NCBI RefSeq assembly: GCF_001613225.1
Contig: NZ_BDBY01000376.1
Span: 1 to 43,624 of the forward strand
Source: Nocardia pseudovaccinii NBRC 100343
GTDB taxonomy: Bacteria; Actinomycetota; Actinomycetes; Mycobacteriales; Mycobacteriaceae
Direction of reading: 5' to 3'
DNA: 43,624 bases
The stretch's first letter is position 1. Each line of letters starts with the position of its first letter. Positions 15,914-23,688 of the stretch are shown here, piece by piece. Under the pieces are notes generated by a model. That model did no database searches. It was not told the origin of the DNA and worked only from the letters and a program-made list of their open reading frames with translations. The position numbers were made by a program, and so were the translations under genes.

Positions 15914-16846
15914 TTACGGACATCGCGCGGGTTGCAACAACCCATTCTCGTCGAGTATCCACGGTTCCTGGGTCAGAGCGGCCGGGTCGAACTCGTCGAG
16001 TAGCTCGGCGGGCGAAATCGGGGGATAGCCCAGGGAACTGGCCAGTGCGGCCGCGACCCGATCGGGTGTATTGCCGAGGGCGAGCTGATCGGCGAGTGTC
16101 ACCGCGCCGTCGCGTTTGGCCAGTCGCTTGCCCGCGGCATTCAGCACCAGCGGAACATGTGCGTAGTGCGGAACCGGAAGGTCGAGCAGCGTCGCGAGAT
16201 AGGCCTGGCGTGGGGTCGACGGCAGCAGATCGTCACCGCGGACCACCTGATCGATGCCCTGTTCCGCATCGTCGACGACAACGGCCAGGTTGTACGCCGG
16301 AATTCCGTCGCCGCGGCGCAGTACGACATCGTCGACGGGTCCGCGGTAACGCCCGTGCAATTCATCGGTGATCTCGAATTCGGTTGCGCTCGCACGCAAC
16401 CGCAGCGCGGCCGGGCGTCCGTCGGTGCGATGCGCGGCCCGCTCGGCTTCGGTCAGATCACGGCAGGTGCCCGGATAGTGGCCGAGCGGTCCGTGCGGTG
16501 CGGTCGCGGCCTGCTGGATTTCCCTTCGGGTGCAATAGCACTCGTAGGTGAGCCCGGCCGCCGTGAGCCGATCGATGGCCGCTCGATAGTGCGGCAGCCG
16601 GTCGCTCTGCCGGACTACGGGGCCGTCCCAATCCAGTCCGATCGCGGCGAGATCCGCCAGTTGGCGCTGTTCGGCGCCCGGCCGGACGCGATCCAGATCG
16701 TCGATCCGGAGCACGAAGCGGCGTCCGGTCGATCGTGCGAACAACCAGGCCAGCACCGCGGTGCGCAGATTTCCGATGTGCAGATCGCCCGAGGGGCTCG
16801 GGGCGTATCTGCCTGCTGGATTTCTGACTACTGGCACGTTTGCCAT
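15914..16846 (-). CDS. gluQ: Glutamyl-Q tRNA(Asp) synthetase
   Basis: 310 residues, the length of a stand-alone GluRS catalytic domain without an anticodon-binding part. RYAPSPSGDLHIGNLR holds the HIGH-type ATP motif, RIDDLDRVRPG is a family block, CYCTRREI with a later Cys (HYPGTCR) supplies zinc ligands, and RLAKRDG is the KMSKS-type loop. The enzyme attaches glutamate to the queuosine base at position 34 of tRNA-Asp, so it acts downstream of Tgt. ATG 16846 is chosen because MANVPVVRNPAGRYAPSPSG places the motif at the family position; the frame is open upstream but overlaps the next gene. It follows a DUF309 gene by 20 bases and is probably in one operon with it. Confidence 0.94.
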   Translation of the reverse strand: MANVPVVRNPAGRYAPSPSGDLHIGNLRTAVLAWLFARSTGRRFVLRIDDLDRVRPGAEQRQLADLAAIGLDWDGPVVRQSDRLPHYRAAIDRLTAAGLTYECYCTRREIQQAATAPHGPLGHYPGTCRDLTEAERAAHRTDGRPAALRLRASATEFEITDELHGRYRGPVDDVVLRRGDGIPAYNLAVVVDDAEQGIDQVVRGDDLLPSTPRQAYLATLLDLPVPHYAHVPLVLNAAGKRLAKRDGAVTLADQLALGNTPDRVAAALASSLGYPPISPAELLDEFDPAALTQEPWILDENGLLQPARCP

Positions 16847-16866
16847 GCTAGGGGCTCCGGTGCGGG

Positions 16867-17355
16867 TCAACGGATCAGCAGACGCGGCTTGAGTCGGTCT
16901 TCGGTAATCGAGGTTCCGCTGTCGAGGGCGGCCAGCAGGTCCTCGGCGTGCGCGATGAGACCCGGGCGGTCGATTCCGTATGGCACAGCAGTGTTTCGGT
17001 CGGCCGCATAGGCGCGCAGCCGGGTCACCGCACGGGTCAGCAGAGTGCGCGCGCCCTTCGGATTCGCGCGCTGGATGTGGGTCAGACCGACCGCATATTG
17101 CGCCAGACCCTGCCACAGCATCCTTTCGGCGAACGGCCCGTTCTTCCACGCGGCCTCCAATACCTCGTGTGCGTTGAATGCCAGGCCGTCATCCAGCAGT
17201 TGCTGGGCGTAGGAAAGGGTTTGCTGGGGCGGCAGATTCAGGTCGTCCGGAATTCGCGGCACGCCGACGCTGCCGACCGGCAGCGGCCGCCCGAACCGGT
17301 CGCGTGGGCGGGGATTACGTGCGCGACCTGCCTCGTCGCGCGGGCGTTCGACCAT
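16867..17355 (-). CDS. DUF309-domain protein
   Basis: About 162 residues from ATG 17355 (MVERPRDEAGRARNPRPRDRFG); in-frame ATGs at 17364 and 17367 are alternatives and the start is not settled. After a basic, disordered 40-residue lead, residues 55-150 match DUF309: LLDDGLAFNAHEVLEAAWKNGP carries the family's AHE-x2-E-x2-W motif, followed by LWQGLAQYAVGLTHIQRAN and ARTLLTRAVTRLRAY. This helical family is of unknown function; its His and two Glu could bind a metal. It is the first gene of a two-gene unit with gluQ, the only hint to its role. Confidence 0.85.
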   Translation of the reverse strand: MVERPRDEAGRARNPRPRDRFGRPLPVGSVGVPRIPDDLNLPPQQTLSYAQQLLDDGLAFNAHEVLEAAWKNGPFAERMLWQGLAQYAVGLTHIQRANPKGARTLLTRAVTRLRAYAADRNTAVPYGIDRPGLIAHAEDLLAALDSGTSITEDRLKPRLLIR

Positions 17356-17450
17356 GCTGCCCATCATCCACGGCTGGAGTCGAAGGCGTCCACCCGAGTT
17401 GGTTCGATCATGATTAATTGACGGATCACGGAGCAATCACATCCCAAAAA

Positions 17451-17468
17451 GTTTGCTGCCCAGCAAAC
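17451..17468. promoter_or_regulatory. Perfect 18-bp palindrome GTTTGCTG-CC-CAGCAAAC
   Basis: Perfect eight-base arms with a CC centre, about 100 bases upstream of the DUF309-gluQ unit in a non-coding gap of about 420 bases (17356-17775). The shape is that of an operator for a dimeric repressor. The gap also contains a looser inverted repeat (AGAACGA 17722-17728, TCGTTCT 17745-17751) before the DUF397 gene; otherwise I see no gene in it. Confidence 0.5.
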
Positions 17469-17775
17469 ATATGAATGGATGTCATCTTCCGGCAATGTCT
17501 CCGCAACTCGTCATCTTCGCAAGATTGGCAAATGCGAGCATTGAATGGGCAAGAGATCGGCAAATTCTCGAGGAACCTGCTACCCTTTAGCGCGCGGGGT
17601 CGACCCGCGAGGTGAATTAACCTCAAAGTGCAAGTGCGATCACGACGCACCGTGAAAGTCGCGCGCTTTGGCAAGGCGCACCGCGGGATTCGGCGTTCCG
17701 CGCCGGATGCCGGTGCTAGTTAGAACGATGTCAGAAGAATAATCTCGTTCTCGACGCAGCAAAGGAGCTAGTGGC

Positions 17776-17985
17776 GTGGAAGTTGACTTGACGGGCGCTG
17801 TGTGGCGTAAGAGCACATACAGCGGCCCCGACGGGAACTGCGTGGAAGTCGCATTTCTCGTCGACGGCAACGTGGCGGTCCGCGACACCAAAGACAACGG
17901 CTACGGTCCGTTGTTGGCGTTTACGCCCGGCGAGTGGAACGCGTTCCTAAACGGAATGTCAAAGGGGGAGTTCGGACGGTCCTGA
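17776..17985 (+). CDS. DUF397-domain small protein
   Basis: 69 residues from GTG 17776, with AAAGGAG eight bases upstream. VWRKSTYSGPDGNCVEVAF, VAVRDTKDNGYGPLLAFTPGEWNAFL is the complete DUF397 domain, which is very abundant in actinomycetes. Family members usually lie beside a helix-turn-helix (XRE) regulator and some bind and inhibit it, forming toxin-antitoxin-like or developmental switches (for example the Scr1/Scr2 or BldB-linked sets in Streptomyces). No such regulator is next to it here, so it is an orphan copy whose partner is elsewhere or lost. Confidence 0.92.
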   Translation: MEVDLTGAVWRKSTYSGPDGNCVEVAFLVDGNVAVRDTKDNGYGPLLAFTPGEWNAFLNGMSKGEFGRS

Positions 17986-18014
17986 ACAACAGGTGCGTTC
18001 GAACCAACAGCACG

Positions 18015-18042
18015 GGCCCCGGGTCGGCACGGACTCGGGGCC
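18015..18042. terminator. Hairpin between the DUF397 gene and qcrB
   Basis: GGCCCCGGGTC (18015-18025) pairs with GACTCGGGGCC (18032-18042) with one G-T pair and a six-base loop. It lies 29 bases after the DUF397 stop and 25 bases past the stop of the convergent qcrB gene. Confidence 0.7.
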
Positions 18043-18067
18043 TTCGCAGGTGCTCAGCGGTCTTTTC

Positions 18068-19702
18068 TCAGTGGTGCTGGCCGTCGGTCTCCTCCTGAGC
18101 TGCGCGTAGCACGGCGAGCTGCTTGCGCTCTTCCTCATGCTCGGCCGCCATATGCGCGCGGGACTCCTGCCACGGATCGGGTCGGAAGAATCCGCCGGTA
18201 CCCGGCTTGCCCGCTGAGCCGAGCTTGTTCATCTTCTTCGGCACCGGCGCGCCCTGATAGGTCAACGGAATCGGGTGACCGTGCTCGTCGACCGGACCGA
18301 GCGGCTGGTGGATCTCGATGTACTCGCCGTGTGGCAGCCGCCTGATAATGCCGGTCTCGATGCCGTGCTCCAGCACCGCGCGGTCGCTGCGCTGCAGGCC
18401 CAGGCAGATGCGGTAAGCGGCGAAGTAGGCCACCGCGGGCAGGGTCAGAATGCCGATCCGGCCGACCCAGGTGGTCGCGTTCAGTGAGACATCGAATTTG
18501 TAGGCGATGATGTCGTTCACGCAGGACAGCGTCAGTACCACGTAGAAGGTGATTGCCATCGCACCGATCGCGGTGCGAACCGGCACGTCACGCGGGCGCT
18601 GCAGCAGGTTGTGGTGCGCGGTGTCCTTGGTCAGGCGCCGTTCGATCCACGGATAGGCGATCAGCACGGTGAAGACCAAGCCCATGATCATCGCACCCCA
18701 GAACGGTGCGGGCACGGTATAGCGGCCCGGATACAGCTCCCAGGGCGGGATCAGGCGCATCATGCCGTCTGTCCACATCATGTAGAAGTCCGGCTGGGTG
18801 CCCGCCGATACCTTGGCCGGGCTGTAGGGCCCGAAGGCCCAGATCGGGTTGATCTGCAGCAGGCCGCCCATAAGTGCGACGACACCGAGGGTGAACGCGA
18901 AGAACGCGCCCTGATCCAGCGAGAACACCGGCACGATGCGCGTGCCGATCACATTGCGTTCGGTGCGGCCGGGACCCGGGAACTGGGTGTGCTTCTGATA
19001 CCAGACCAGCGCGATATGCGCGGCGATCAGCGCGAGCATGATGCCGGGGAACAGCAGCACGTGCGCGATGAACAGGCGCGGAAGGATGATCTCGCCCGGA
19101 TAGTCGCCGCCGAACATCAACCAGTGCATCCAGGTGCCGATGAGCGGAATGCCGAGCGTGATGGACGAGAACGCCGCCCGCAGGCCGGTGCCCGAGAGCA
19201 GGTCGTCGGGCAGCGAGTAGCCGAAGTACCCCTCGAACATGGCCAGGATCAGCAGCAGCGAGCCGAGTACCCAGTTCGCTTCGCGCGGCTTGCGGAACGC
19301 GCCGGTGAAGAAGATCCGAAACAGGTGCACGATGATCGAGGCCGCGAAAAGCAGTGCGGCCCAATGGTGGACCTGGCGCACGAACAAACCGCCGCGGACC
19401 TCGAAGGAGAGGTTCAGCGCCGTCTCGTAGGCGCGGGTCATGGACACCCCGCGCAGCGGCTGGTAGGCGCCGTTGTAGGTGACCTCGGCCATCGATGGGT
19501 CGAAGTACAGCGTCAGATAGGTACCGGACAGCACCAGGATGATGAAGCTGTAGAGCGCGATCTCGCCGAGTAAGAACGACCAGTGGGTCGGGAAAACCTT
19601 GTTGATCGACCGTTTGATGAATCTCGCGGCCTGATATCGCTCGTCGAAGGAGTTGGCTTGTTCGCCTGCCTTACGACCTATGTCAATAGCCATGGCCGAC
19701 AC
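18068..19702 (-). CDS. qcrB: Cytochrome bc1 complex cytochrome b subunit
   Basis: 544 residues, mycobacterial length. It oxidises menaquinol in the bc1-aa3 supercomplex. Conserved blocks include KVFPTHWSFLLGEIALYSF, VRQVHHWAALLFAAS (haem histidines), GYFGYSLPDDLLSGTGLRA, FIAHVLLFPGIML and the quinol-site region PDFYMMWTDG; the Thr there corresponds to T313 of M. tuberculosis, changed in Q203-resistant mutants. The C-terminal EHGHPIPLTYQGAPVPKKMNKLGSAG is also typical. The frame starts at GTG 19702; ATG 19693 is possible. In this group qcrB normally follows ctaE-qcrC-qcrA; here neither neighbour belongs to that cluster, so this is a detached or additional copy. All key residues I can judge are intact. 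Confidence 0.94.
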   Translation of the reverse strand: MSAMAIDIGRKAGEQANSFDERYQAARFIKRSINKVFPTHWSFLLGEIALYSFIILVLSGTYLTLYFDPSMAEVTYNGAYQPLRGVSMTRAYETALNLSFEVRGGLFVRQVHHWAALLFAASIIVHLFRIFFTGAFRKPREANWVLGSLLLILAMFEGYFGYSLPDDLLSGTGLRAAFSSITLGIPLIGTWMHWLMFGGDYPGEIILPRLFIAHVLLFPGIMLALIAAHIALVWYQKHTQFPGPGRTERNVIGTRIVPVFSLDQGAFFAFTLGVVALMGGLLQINPIWAFGPYSPAKVSAGTQPDFYMMWTDGMMRLIPPWELYPGRYTVPAPFWGAMIMGLVFTVLIAYPWIERRLTKDTAHHNLLQRPRDVPVRTAIGAMAITFYVVLTLSCVNDIIAYKFDVSLNATTWVGRIGILTLPAVAYFAAYRICLGLQRSDRAVLEHGIETGIIRRLPHGEYIEIHQPLGPVDEHGHPIPLTYQGAPVPKKMNKLGSAGKPGTGGFFRPDPWQESRAHMAAEHEEERKQLAVLRAAQEETDGQHH

Positions 19703-19860
19703 CCCGCTCTGGTGAGTGGTGGTATGTGTTCTACTACAGACGGTAGCAGGGGATCAGCCGGGAATCGATAGGTTTCCCTGAACCGCAATGTGGAACAAGA
19801 TCATTCAGTTTCCCGGTGCCTGCCGATACCTCCCGCTGACCGGTGTCATATCGTCGAGTC

Positions 19861-21543
19861 GTGAGTACGGTGGCCGCCCAGGACGCGACGATGTACTGGC
19901 TGTCGGGTCGTACCCGAAATGACCTCTTCATGCTGTATTGCTTCGACGATTCCGGGCGTTCCGGTGCGCAACTGCGCGAGTTCGTCGCGCACCGCAGTGC
20001 GGAGATCGCCGACCTGTCGGTGCGGCTGCGCGAGCTGCCCGGAGATCTGGACTATCCGGCATGGGTTCGGTGTGAATTCCGTGCCGAGCAATTTGTGGAA
20101 CATATCCTTCCGGCACCGGATTGGCCGAATGTGTGTGAGGTGCTCGGCAAACTGCTCGGTACCGGCGTGGACGCCGCGGTGCGACCGTGGCGGTTGCATG
20201 TGTTTCGCGGGGTCGTCGGTGCGCCGGGGGGTGCTGGACCGGCAATGGTAGCTGTATTGCAGATGTCGCATGCGTTGGCGGACGGGCGACGGGGTGCGGA
20301 GATCGCCAGGGGGTTGTTTTCCGAGGTTGGTGCGGGTCATGGGGCTGAGGCAGCTGCGCGGGACGGGCAGTTCGTGGCGGCCGAGCGGGTCGCCGCCGCC
20401 GAGCCGGTCGTCAGTGCGGCCCCGGTTGCCGATGCTGCCCCGGTTGCTGTGGTGTCGGAATCAGTTGCTCGGGTCGAGCAGTGCGTTTCGGCTGAGCAAG
20501 CCGCCGGAGCTGCGCCGATTGCCGACACCGCGCCAGTTGCCGATGGCGCCTTTTGTGCCGCGCCGGTTGCTGTATTGCGAGATTCGGTTGCTCGGATGCT
20601 GGGTCGGCATGCTGCCGACCTCGGCCGACGCCTCGGTGCGGCAGTGGCCGAAGCGGCGCCGGTGGATCCCATGTATGTGTACTCGGTGCCCGCCCTGCTT
20701 CGGATGCCGATTCAGTTCGCGCGCACAGCGATTCGTGGCTATCAGGCCTTCCGGGCGCAACAGGAATTGGCCGAATTGACCACTGCGGGAAGGCTTCCGG
20801 GGCCGGGGCCCGCGTTCTCACCGAGTCTGCTGAACCGGAGCGATGCGACAGATGGGCACGCCCATCAGGCACGGATGATCGTCTGCGATGCCGAACGGCT
20901 GCGCATCCCGGGCTGCACCGTGACCGTGGTCGCGCTGACCGCCGTGTCGATCGCACTTGATCGCTATCTAACCGCGCGAGGTGAGCGAGCGGACCGCCTG
21001 GGCGCGCAAGTGCCGATGGCCTTGTCCGGCAATTGGATAGCGGCTCGCAACAACTATCGAAGCCTCGGTGTCGACCTTTTCATCGACGAACCGGACCTAC
21101 TGGCTCGCGCGAACAAGATCGCCGCAGCCCTCGCCGATCGCCGAACCCGCGCCCAGCATCCACTGCTCACCGCGCAGGACCGCGTCACCGCCGTCATCCC
21201 CGCCCCGCTAATGCGCCGCGATATCGAGCGCTACCCGCTCGACACCGTCCCCGACTCCATCGCCGGACATACCGTGGTGTCCAGCGTCCACCGCGGCCCC
21301 GCCGACCTGACCTTCTGCGGCGCACCCGTCCGATTCACCGGTGGTTTCCCCGCGATCGGCTCGGTCATGCACCTGACTCACGGTGTACACGGCCTCGGCG
21401 ACACCGTCACCGTCTCGATCCACGCCGACACCGCCGCGCTACCGGACATCGATAATTACGTCGACCTGCTACGCGATGCGCTGAACGAGGTATTCGACTG
21501 TGCCATGGCCGAATTGGGCGAGCCCGAAACCTCAACCGGGTGA
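19861..21543 (+). CDS. WS/DGAT-like acyltransferase with Ala/Val-rich insert
   Basis: About 560 residues from GTG 19861 (the frame is open from 19843). The wax ester synthase/diacylglycerol acyltransferase fold is indicated by DATMYWLSGR at the start (family: DxxFLxxE-like position) and by QMSHALADGRRG, which carries the His-x3-Asp-Gly part of the catalytic HHxxxDG motif although the first His is Ser. The C-terminal half has ALSGNWIAARNNYRSLGVDLFIDE and VSSVHRGPADLTFCGAPVRFTGGFPAIGS, like family members. Residues about 179-247 are a repetitive Ala/Val/Pro insert. The enzyme would transfer acyl groups to an alcohol or diacylglycerol; activity is not certain given the missing first His. Confidence 0.75.
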   Translation: MSTVAAQDATMYWLSGRTRNDLFMLYCFDDSGRSGAQLREFVAHRSAEIADLSVRLRELPGDLDYPAWVRCEFRAEQFVEHILPAPDWPNVCEVLGKLLGTGVDAAVRPWRLHVFRGVVGAPGGAGPAMVAVLQMSHALADGRRGAEIARGLFSEVGAGHGAEAAARDGQFVAAERVAAAEPVVSAAPVADAAPVAVVSESVARVEQCVSAEQAAGAAPIADTAPVADGAFCAAPVAVLRDSVARMLGRHAADLGRRLGAAVAEAAPVDPMYVYSVPALLRMPIQFARTAIRGYQAFRAQQELAELTTAGRLPGPGPAFSPSLLNRSDATDGHAHQARMIVCDAERLRIPGCTVTVVALTAVSIALDRYLTARGERADRLGAQVPMALSGNWIAARNNYRSLGVDLFIDEPDLLARANKIAAALADRRTRAQHPLLTAQDRVTAVIPAPLMRRDIERYPLDTVPDSIAGHTVVSSVHRGPADLTFCGAPVRFTGGFPAIGSVMHLTHGVHGLGDTVTVSIHADTAALPDIDNYVDLLRDALNEVFDCAMAELGEPETSTG

Positions 21544-21664
21544 TTCACCGCAGCCCGACGCCGTACTTCTACTCATGTCCGAGCGACATCGGCATGTTCG
21601 AATGCATTGAACGCCTGCACATCCGGGCGGAGATAGCTGCGGCGGCAATCGAGCGGGGGCAGCC

Positions 21665-22396
21665 ATGACCACATCACCAACCGACTCCACCTCGGTCGGC
21701 CAGTGGATCGCACGCCTCATCGCGATCGTGCTCCTGATCCCACTGCGCCTCGTGTGGGAGGGCGTCAAGCTGCTCGGCCGCATCACCGCCGCTGCCCTGA
21801 CCTACATCTGGAACCACCTACTCGACCCGATCTGCCACCTCGCCTGGCACTGGTTGCTCCGCCCCGCTTGGGCTTTCGTCAAGGACTTCCTCTGGGGTTG
21901 GCTCCTGCACTACGTCCTCTGGGGTCTGGTCCTCACCCCACTGGCCACCTTCGCCCTCGACTACTTCCTGCGCCCCCTCCGCCGCGCAGTCGAGGTCTTC
22001 CTCTGGCGCCGAATCTTGCGCCCAGCCTTGACCTGGCTCACGAAAAACATCCTGCTCCCGATCGCCGCCATCACCCTGCGGGTCCTGTACCTGGGGTGCA
22101 AATACCTGATCGCCTGGCCCGCCTACCAACTCTGGCGCTGGATCCTGCACCCCCTGTGGCGGCTACTCCGCACCGCCCTGATCTGCGGCTGGCTCGGCGC
22201 AACCGCCATCGTCGGCGTTCTCGTAGTAACCCCCTGCCGCGCCATTTACCGCATAATCCTGCGCCCCATCCTCATTAGCCTGGCCACCGCCTGGCGCATC
22301 ACCGTCGTTCGCCCCACCCGCTGGACCTACCTGAATGTCGTTCAGCCGATGAACAAATGGGCCACCCAGATCATGACCACGGTGTTCGGCAACTGA
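21665..22396 (+). CDS. Trp-rich membrane protein with proline-punctuated repeats
   Basis: 243 residues from ATG 21665. After a short hydrophilic start, nearly the whole protein is hydrophobic with abundant Trp and Arg. Segments of about 11-12 or 16 residues end in a Leu/Ile/Val-x-Pro step: LLDP, LLRP, VLTP, FLRP, ILRP, ILLP, IAWP, ILHP, VVTP, ILRP, VVRP, VVQP. Arg next to Pro recurs, so the helices may lie in the interface or form short re-entrant pieces. I recognise no family and no catalytic motif. It follows the WS/DGAT-like gene by 121 bases in the same direction; no clear function can be drawn from that. Confidence 0.75.
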   Translation: MTTSPTDSTSVGQWIARLIAIVLLIPLRLVWEGVKLLGRITAAALTYIWNHLLDPICHLAWHWLLRPAWAFVKDFLWGWLLHYVLWGLVLTPLATFALDYFLRPLRRAVEVFLWRRILRPALTWLTKNILLPIAAITLRVLYLGCKYLIAWPAYQLWRWILHPLWRLLRTALICGWLGATAIVGVLVVTPCRAIYRIILRPILISLATAWRITVVRPTRWTYLNVVQPMNKWATQIMTTVFGN

Positions 22397-22540
22397 GCCT
22401 GTCGGCCGGTGGCTCGGCTGCCTGGACAACCCCGGGCGGAATGTCCGAGCCGCTGTTCGAGCTGGTCCGGCCATCGCAAGGACCCCGAGGGCAGGCCCAA
22501 CAGTCAATGTTCCGAATCGAATGCCGTTCAGAGTGAGCTT

Positions 22541-23545
22541 CTACCGCCCGTTCGAAGCGAGCACGTCCGGGAAGCCGAACATCGCGACCAGCGCTGGATC
22601 GTGGAGTGCGATCACGCGGGAGACACCGGTAGTAGTCGGCGCCAGCACCACGATGCCGCTTGCCCGGACCGTGCTGTCCGTGTCTCGGAAGTACACGACG
22701 GCGGCGGGCTGGCCGTTGGCTGTAGTAGCGATCATCCGCCAGTCGCCGGGTGTGCCGAGCACGTACGTGTCGAGCATGTGTATGCATTTCACCCGGCCTG
22801 CGTACCATTCGCGGAATGGCGTCGCCTCCAGCGTGGCGTCCGTGCGCAGCACTTGTTCCAGCAGACCGGCATCGGAACGCTCGAAGGCTGTGATGTAGCC
22901 GTCGAGCAGTGCACGCGCCCGCTGGTCGGTCGGTTCGAGCAGTTCCTCGGGCTCTGGATCCAGTTCGTCCAGCCGGGCGCGGGCGCGCTGCAGACCGCTC
23001 TTCACCGCCGCCGTAGTGGTGCCGAGGATCTCCGCGGTTTCGGCCGCCGAGAATGCCAGCACCTCGCGCAGGATGAGGATCGCGCGCTGGCGGGCGGGCA
23101 GGTGCTGCAGGCTCGCGATGAGTGCCAGCCGTAGCGACTCGCGCGCGATCACCGCCGCGGCCGGATCGTCGGTGGCCGGGGCGATCCACCCGTCCGGCAA
23201 CGGTTCCAGCCACGAGACCTCGCCCGGCGCAACGTGACTCGGCGGTCGAGCGGGTCCGTCGTAAGCCCCTGTCAGTCCCGAGGGCAGCACCCGGATCCGA
23301 CGCGGTTGCAATGCCGTCAGGCAGACATTGGTGGCGATCTTGTAGAGCCAGGACCGAATCGACGCGCGGCCCTCGAAGCCCGCGTAGGAACGCCATGCTC
23401 GAAGATATGTTTCCTGTACCAGGTCCTCCGCGTCCTGGGACGAGCCGACCATGCGGTAGCAGTGCGCCAGCAGCTCTCGGCGGAACCGCTCGGTTTCGGC
23501 GGCGAACCGGTCCTGGTTCGCCGCCTCCGGCACGCGCGCCGTCAT
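22541..23545 (-). CDS. ECF sigma factor with C-terminal SnoaL-like domain
   Basis: 334 residues from ATG 23545. Sigma region 2 is RRELLAHCYRMVGSSQDAEDLVQETYLRAWRSY (about 22-55) followed by RASIRSWLYKIATNVCLTAL; region 4 is LPARQRAILILREVLAFSAAETAEILGTTTAAVKSGLQRARARL (about 148-192). Residues 205-334 form an alpha+beta domain (LLDGYITAFERSDAGLLEQVL) of SnoaL type, seen in SigG/SigJ-like ECF factors of mycobacteria, where it replaces a dedicated anti-sigma factor. I believe it fits the TIGR02960 (SigX5) subfamily. No anti-sigma gene is adjacent, in keeping with self-regulation by the extra domain. It lies downstream of a quinone-oxidoreductase-like gene. Confidence 0.9.
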   Translation of the reverse strand: MTARVPEAANQDRFAAETERFRRELLAHCYRMVGSSQDAEDLVQETYLRAWRSYAGFEGRASIRSWLYKIATNVCLTALQPRRIRVLPSGLTGAYDGPARPPSHVAPGEVSWLEPLPDGWIAPATDDPAAAVIARESLRLALIASLQHLPARQRAILILREVLAFSAAETAEILGTTTAAVKSGLQRARARLDELDPEPEELLEPTDQRARALLDGYITAFERSDAGLLEQVLRTDATLEATPFREWYAGRVKCIHMLDTYVLGTPGDWRMIATTANGQPAAVVYFRDTDSTVRASGIVVLAPTTTGVSRVIALHDPALVAMFGFPDVLASNGR

Positions 23546-23688
23546 GTCGCGAGTGTAGGCCGCGGCCGGTCGGCCGGATGCGCGATGGAATCCACAGGCT
23601 GCTCCTTGTCCGGACCGGTCCCGCCGGTCGTCGCTGATTACGACCGGGATGCTGTTGCGAAGGAATCGAAACGCAGCTCAGGCGTGGG

